The translations under genes and the position numbers were made by a program. A stretch of 64,000 bases of DNA from SMWN01 sp965221455 (GTDB lineage: Bacteria > Pseudomonadota > Gammaproteobacteria > Eutrophobiales > Eutrophobiaceae): positions 1,488,001 through 1,552,000 of the forward strand of contig OZ244890.1 in the NCBI GenBank assembly GCA_965221455.1. Reading direction: 5' to 3'. Of this stretch, positions 62,394 through 64,000 are shown in pieces. The notes beneath the pieces are model-generated. The model did no database searches. It was not told the DNA's origin and saw only the letters and a program-made list of their open reading frames with translations. Within the stretch, counting starts at the first letter, position 1, and every line of letters begins with the position of its first letter.

Positions 62394-63218
62394 ATGCAAA
62401 AGAAATTGATTATTAATAATACCGATATCAATTATTATGAAACCGGTCATGGGCGACCTGTTATATTTATTCCAGGTTGGTTGTATACAACAGAATTATT
62501 TAAACGAAATTTACCGGCTATCGGTAAAAGCTACAGAGCAGTCAGTTATGATCCGCGCAGCCATGGAGACTCGGGTATTACCGGGCATGGTAATAATTAC
62601 GGCCAGCATGGTCGTGATCTTTTTGAATTAATTGAACAGACAGGTTTGCAAGATGTAATTCTGGTTGGTTGGTCATTGGGTGCCACGGTAGCGTATAGTT
62701 ACATGCAACAATTTGGTACTGAAAACGTGGCCGCTTTTGTAAGCGTGGATGAATCACCGGCAATAATCAGGAATAATGATCAGGATTGGGGTGAAGGTAC
62801 AATTACGGAAATATGCAGTCTGGTGGAAATGATATCTACAGACGGTCATATGGATTTTTTTCAGGACTATCTTAAGCAAGGTTTTACTGGAAATTTTGAT
62901 GAAGATTTTTCTGAATTGTGTAGTGATTTCGCCAGCAGGGTATCGGCGAATGCTGCAGCGTTATTACTTGCTGATGCTGCATTAAGAGATTACAGAGAAC
63001 TTGCGCGGCAAATTGACAGGCAGATCCCACTGTTACATATTTTACGTGAAGATTGGCAGGAACCTGCCTTGCGCTGGATAAAAATGAATCAACCAAATGC
63101 AAAAACCGGAGTGCTCGGCGGACATCTCCAGCTATATGAACATGCCGAATTGTTTAATGAATTATTGTTGTCTTTTCTTGATGAAATTAGCCGGGAGAAT
63201 ACGAAAGATGCTGTTTGA
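62394..63218 (+). CDS. Alpha/beta hydrolase
   Basis: This 274-residue protein has the alpha/beta-hydrolase fold: VIFIPGWLYTTELFKRNLPAIGKSYR at the oxyanion region, the nucleophile elbow LVGWSLGATVAYSY (Ser, about residue 94) and the catalytic His in GGHLQLYEH (about 244). The substrate cannot be named. It is followed by the DAHP synthase gene 90 bp downstream. Confidence 0.88.
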   Translation: MQKKLIINNTDINYYETGHGRPVIFIPGWLYTTELFKRNLPAIGKSYRAVSYDPRSHGDSGITGHGNNYGQHGRDLFELIEQTGLQDVILVGWSLGATVAYSYMQQFGTENVAAFVSVDESPAIIRNNDQDWGEGTITEICSLVEMISTDGHMDFFQDYLKQGFTGNFDEDFSELCSDFASRVSANAAALLLADAALRDYRELARQIDRQIPLLHILREDWQEPALRWIKMNQPNAKTGVLGGHLQLYEHAELFNELLLSFLDEISRENTKDAV

Positions 63219-63308
63219 TAACACATTAAAAAGTATTTTAGAGAAAATTAAACACGATTGTTCCAACACTGTTTTTTTATCTGTTCATAATCTTCCGAGT
63301 TAATATTT

Positions 63309-64000
63309 ATGGTTGAGTGGCAGCCGGATAGTTGGCGTAATAAAACAGTATCGCAGATTCCTGATTATCCCGATCAGGAACATTTAAGGCAGGTCGAAAA
63401 TGAAATTGCCTTATTTCCTCCATTAATTTTTGCCGGTGAGGCGCGTAATCTTAAACGGCAATTGAAGGCGGTGTGTGAAGGTCGGGCTTTTCTTCTGCAA
63501 GGCGGGGATTGTGCGGAAAGTTTCGCTGAATATCATGCAGACAATATTCGTGACACTTTTAAGGTTATTTTGCAAATGGCGGTTGTTTTAACCTTCGCCG
63601 GTAATTCTCCCGTAGTGAAAGTGGGTCGTTTGGCAGGACAGTTTGCCAAACCGAGAAGTCATCCTTTCGAGGAAATAGGCGGTGTTAAACTCAACTCCTA
63701 TTACGGTGATATTATTAATAGCATCGACTTTGATGAAACCGCCAGGATACCTGATCCACAAAGGCAATTGACAGCTTACGGTCAGGCTGCGGCGACACTG
63801 AACTTATTACGCGCATTTGCCCAGGGGGGATATGCCAATCTTGAATCCATACACAAATGGAATCTGGATTTTATTTCGCAAGCGGGTGTCAATCAGGAAT
63901 ACAAAAAATTAATTACCCGGATTACACAATGTCTCGATTTTATGAAGGCTTGTGGCATTGATGCCGATAATACTCATCAATTGCAGGCAACAGATTTTTT
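63309..64000 (+). CDS. Class II 3-deoxy-7-phosphoheptulonate synthase (partial, 3' end missing)
   Basis: The first 230 residues of a plant-type DAHP synthase are visible; the gene runs off the right edge. WQPDSWRNKTVSQIPDYPD at the start, PPLIFAGEARNLKRQL, FLLQGGDCAESFAEY with the conserved metal-binding Cys, and GRLAGQFAKPRS are diagnostic of class II enzymes. It condenses PEP and erythrose 4-phosphate, the first step of aromatic amino acid synthesis. It is unlike the AroFGH class I enzymes of E. coli. Confidence 0.93.
   Translation, partial: MVEWQPDSWRNKTVSQIPDYPDQEHLRQVENEIALFPPLIFAGEARNLKRQLKAVCEGRAFLLQGGDCAESFAEYHADNIRDTFKVILQMAVVLTFAGNSPVVKVGRLAGQFAKPRSHPFEEIGGVKLNSYYGDIINSIDFDETARIPDPQRQLTAYGQAAATLNLLRAFAQGGYANLESIHKWNLDFISQAGVNQEYKKLITRITQCLDFMKACGIDADNTHQLQATDF

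Noticed and set aside
63207..63303. 31-codon frame between the hydrolase and DAHP synthase genes, considered as a leader peptide
   Set aside because: It has a fair ribosome binding site but no run of aromatic codons and no attenuator hairpins, so an attenuation role is not supported.

Overview
The window looks like a chromosomal segment of a gammaproteobacterium, probably marine or host-associated. This is inferred from gene content: a TonB-dependent receptor starting with a typical LEEITVTATRR box, a DUF1302/DUF1329/YCF48/MMPL operon, an ArsS-type arsenosugar gene set, a phosphonate operon, and a complete Phe/Tyr-to-acetoacetate pathway with phhA/phhB. No rRNA or taxonomic marker is present, so the assignment stays general.

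Layout. 1-1200: end of an accessory module (a ParB-like protein and the start of a probable nuclease). 1226-1693: an argE relic with a large internal in-frame deletion. 1816-3495: ilvD. 3701-8369: a four-gene 2-aminoethylphosphonate operon on the minus strand (nucleotidyltransferase, PepM-nucleotidyltransferase fusion, phosphonopyruvate decarboxylase, AEP transaminase). 8521-13646: two paralogous Ser/Thr kinases with C-terminal cNMP-binding domains, flanking pgi and a CBS protein. 13732-20604: DUF1302-DUF1329-YCF48-MMPL operon. 20646-24079: a GIY-YIG gene, tRNA-Arg(CCT), three arsenosugar genes and tRNA-Ser(GGA).

24165-39801 is a defence island on the minus strand. A type I restriction operon (hsdM, hsdS, fic, hsdR) carries a Hachiman-like pair (HamA-type nuclease, HamB-type helicase) between hsdM and hsdS. 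A 2.2-kb repeat field lies between hsdS and fic. It holds 27 short units related to a palindromic repeat, then about four 385-bp units that each contain an hsdS 3'-end relic and a GIY-YIG C-terminal relic. Upstream of hsdM are an IS3-type transposase relic and a compact three-gene operon (TIGR04255-like, unknown, HEPN-like), which is the best candidate here for an undescribed defence module.

40165-59737 is the aromatic amino acid catabolic region: maiA, fah, hmgA, a MarR regulator, aacS, a LuxR regulator, an aminotransferase, an Lrp regulator, phhA, phhB, hppD, a second MarR regulator, an iodotyrosine deiodinase-type flavoprotein and a LysE exporter. Together they convert Phe to Tyr to homogentisate to fumarate and acetoacetyl-CoA. 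One 18-bp operator pattern (TAGTTG-N6-CAACTA) recurs upstream of fah/hmgA, the aminotransferase and hppD/marR, which suggests a common MarR regulon. The cluster is split by an accessory block (50357-56104) of four tandem secreted ankyrin-repeat paralogues with 6, 7, 8 and 11 repeats, plus a KAP-type NTPase. The window ends with a TonB receptor, an alpha/beta hydrolase and a truncated class II DAHP synthase.
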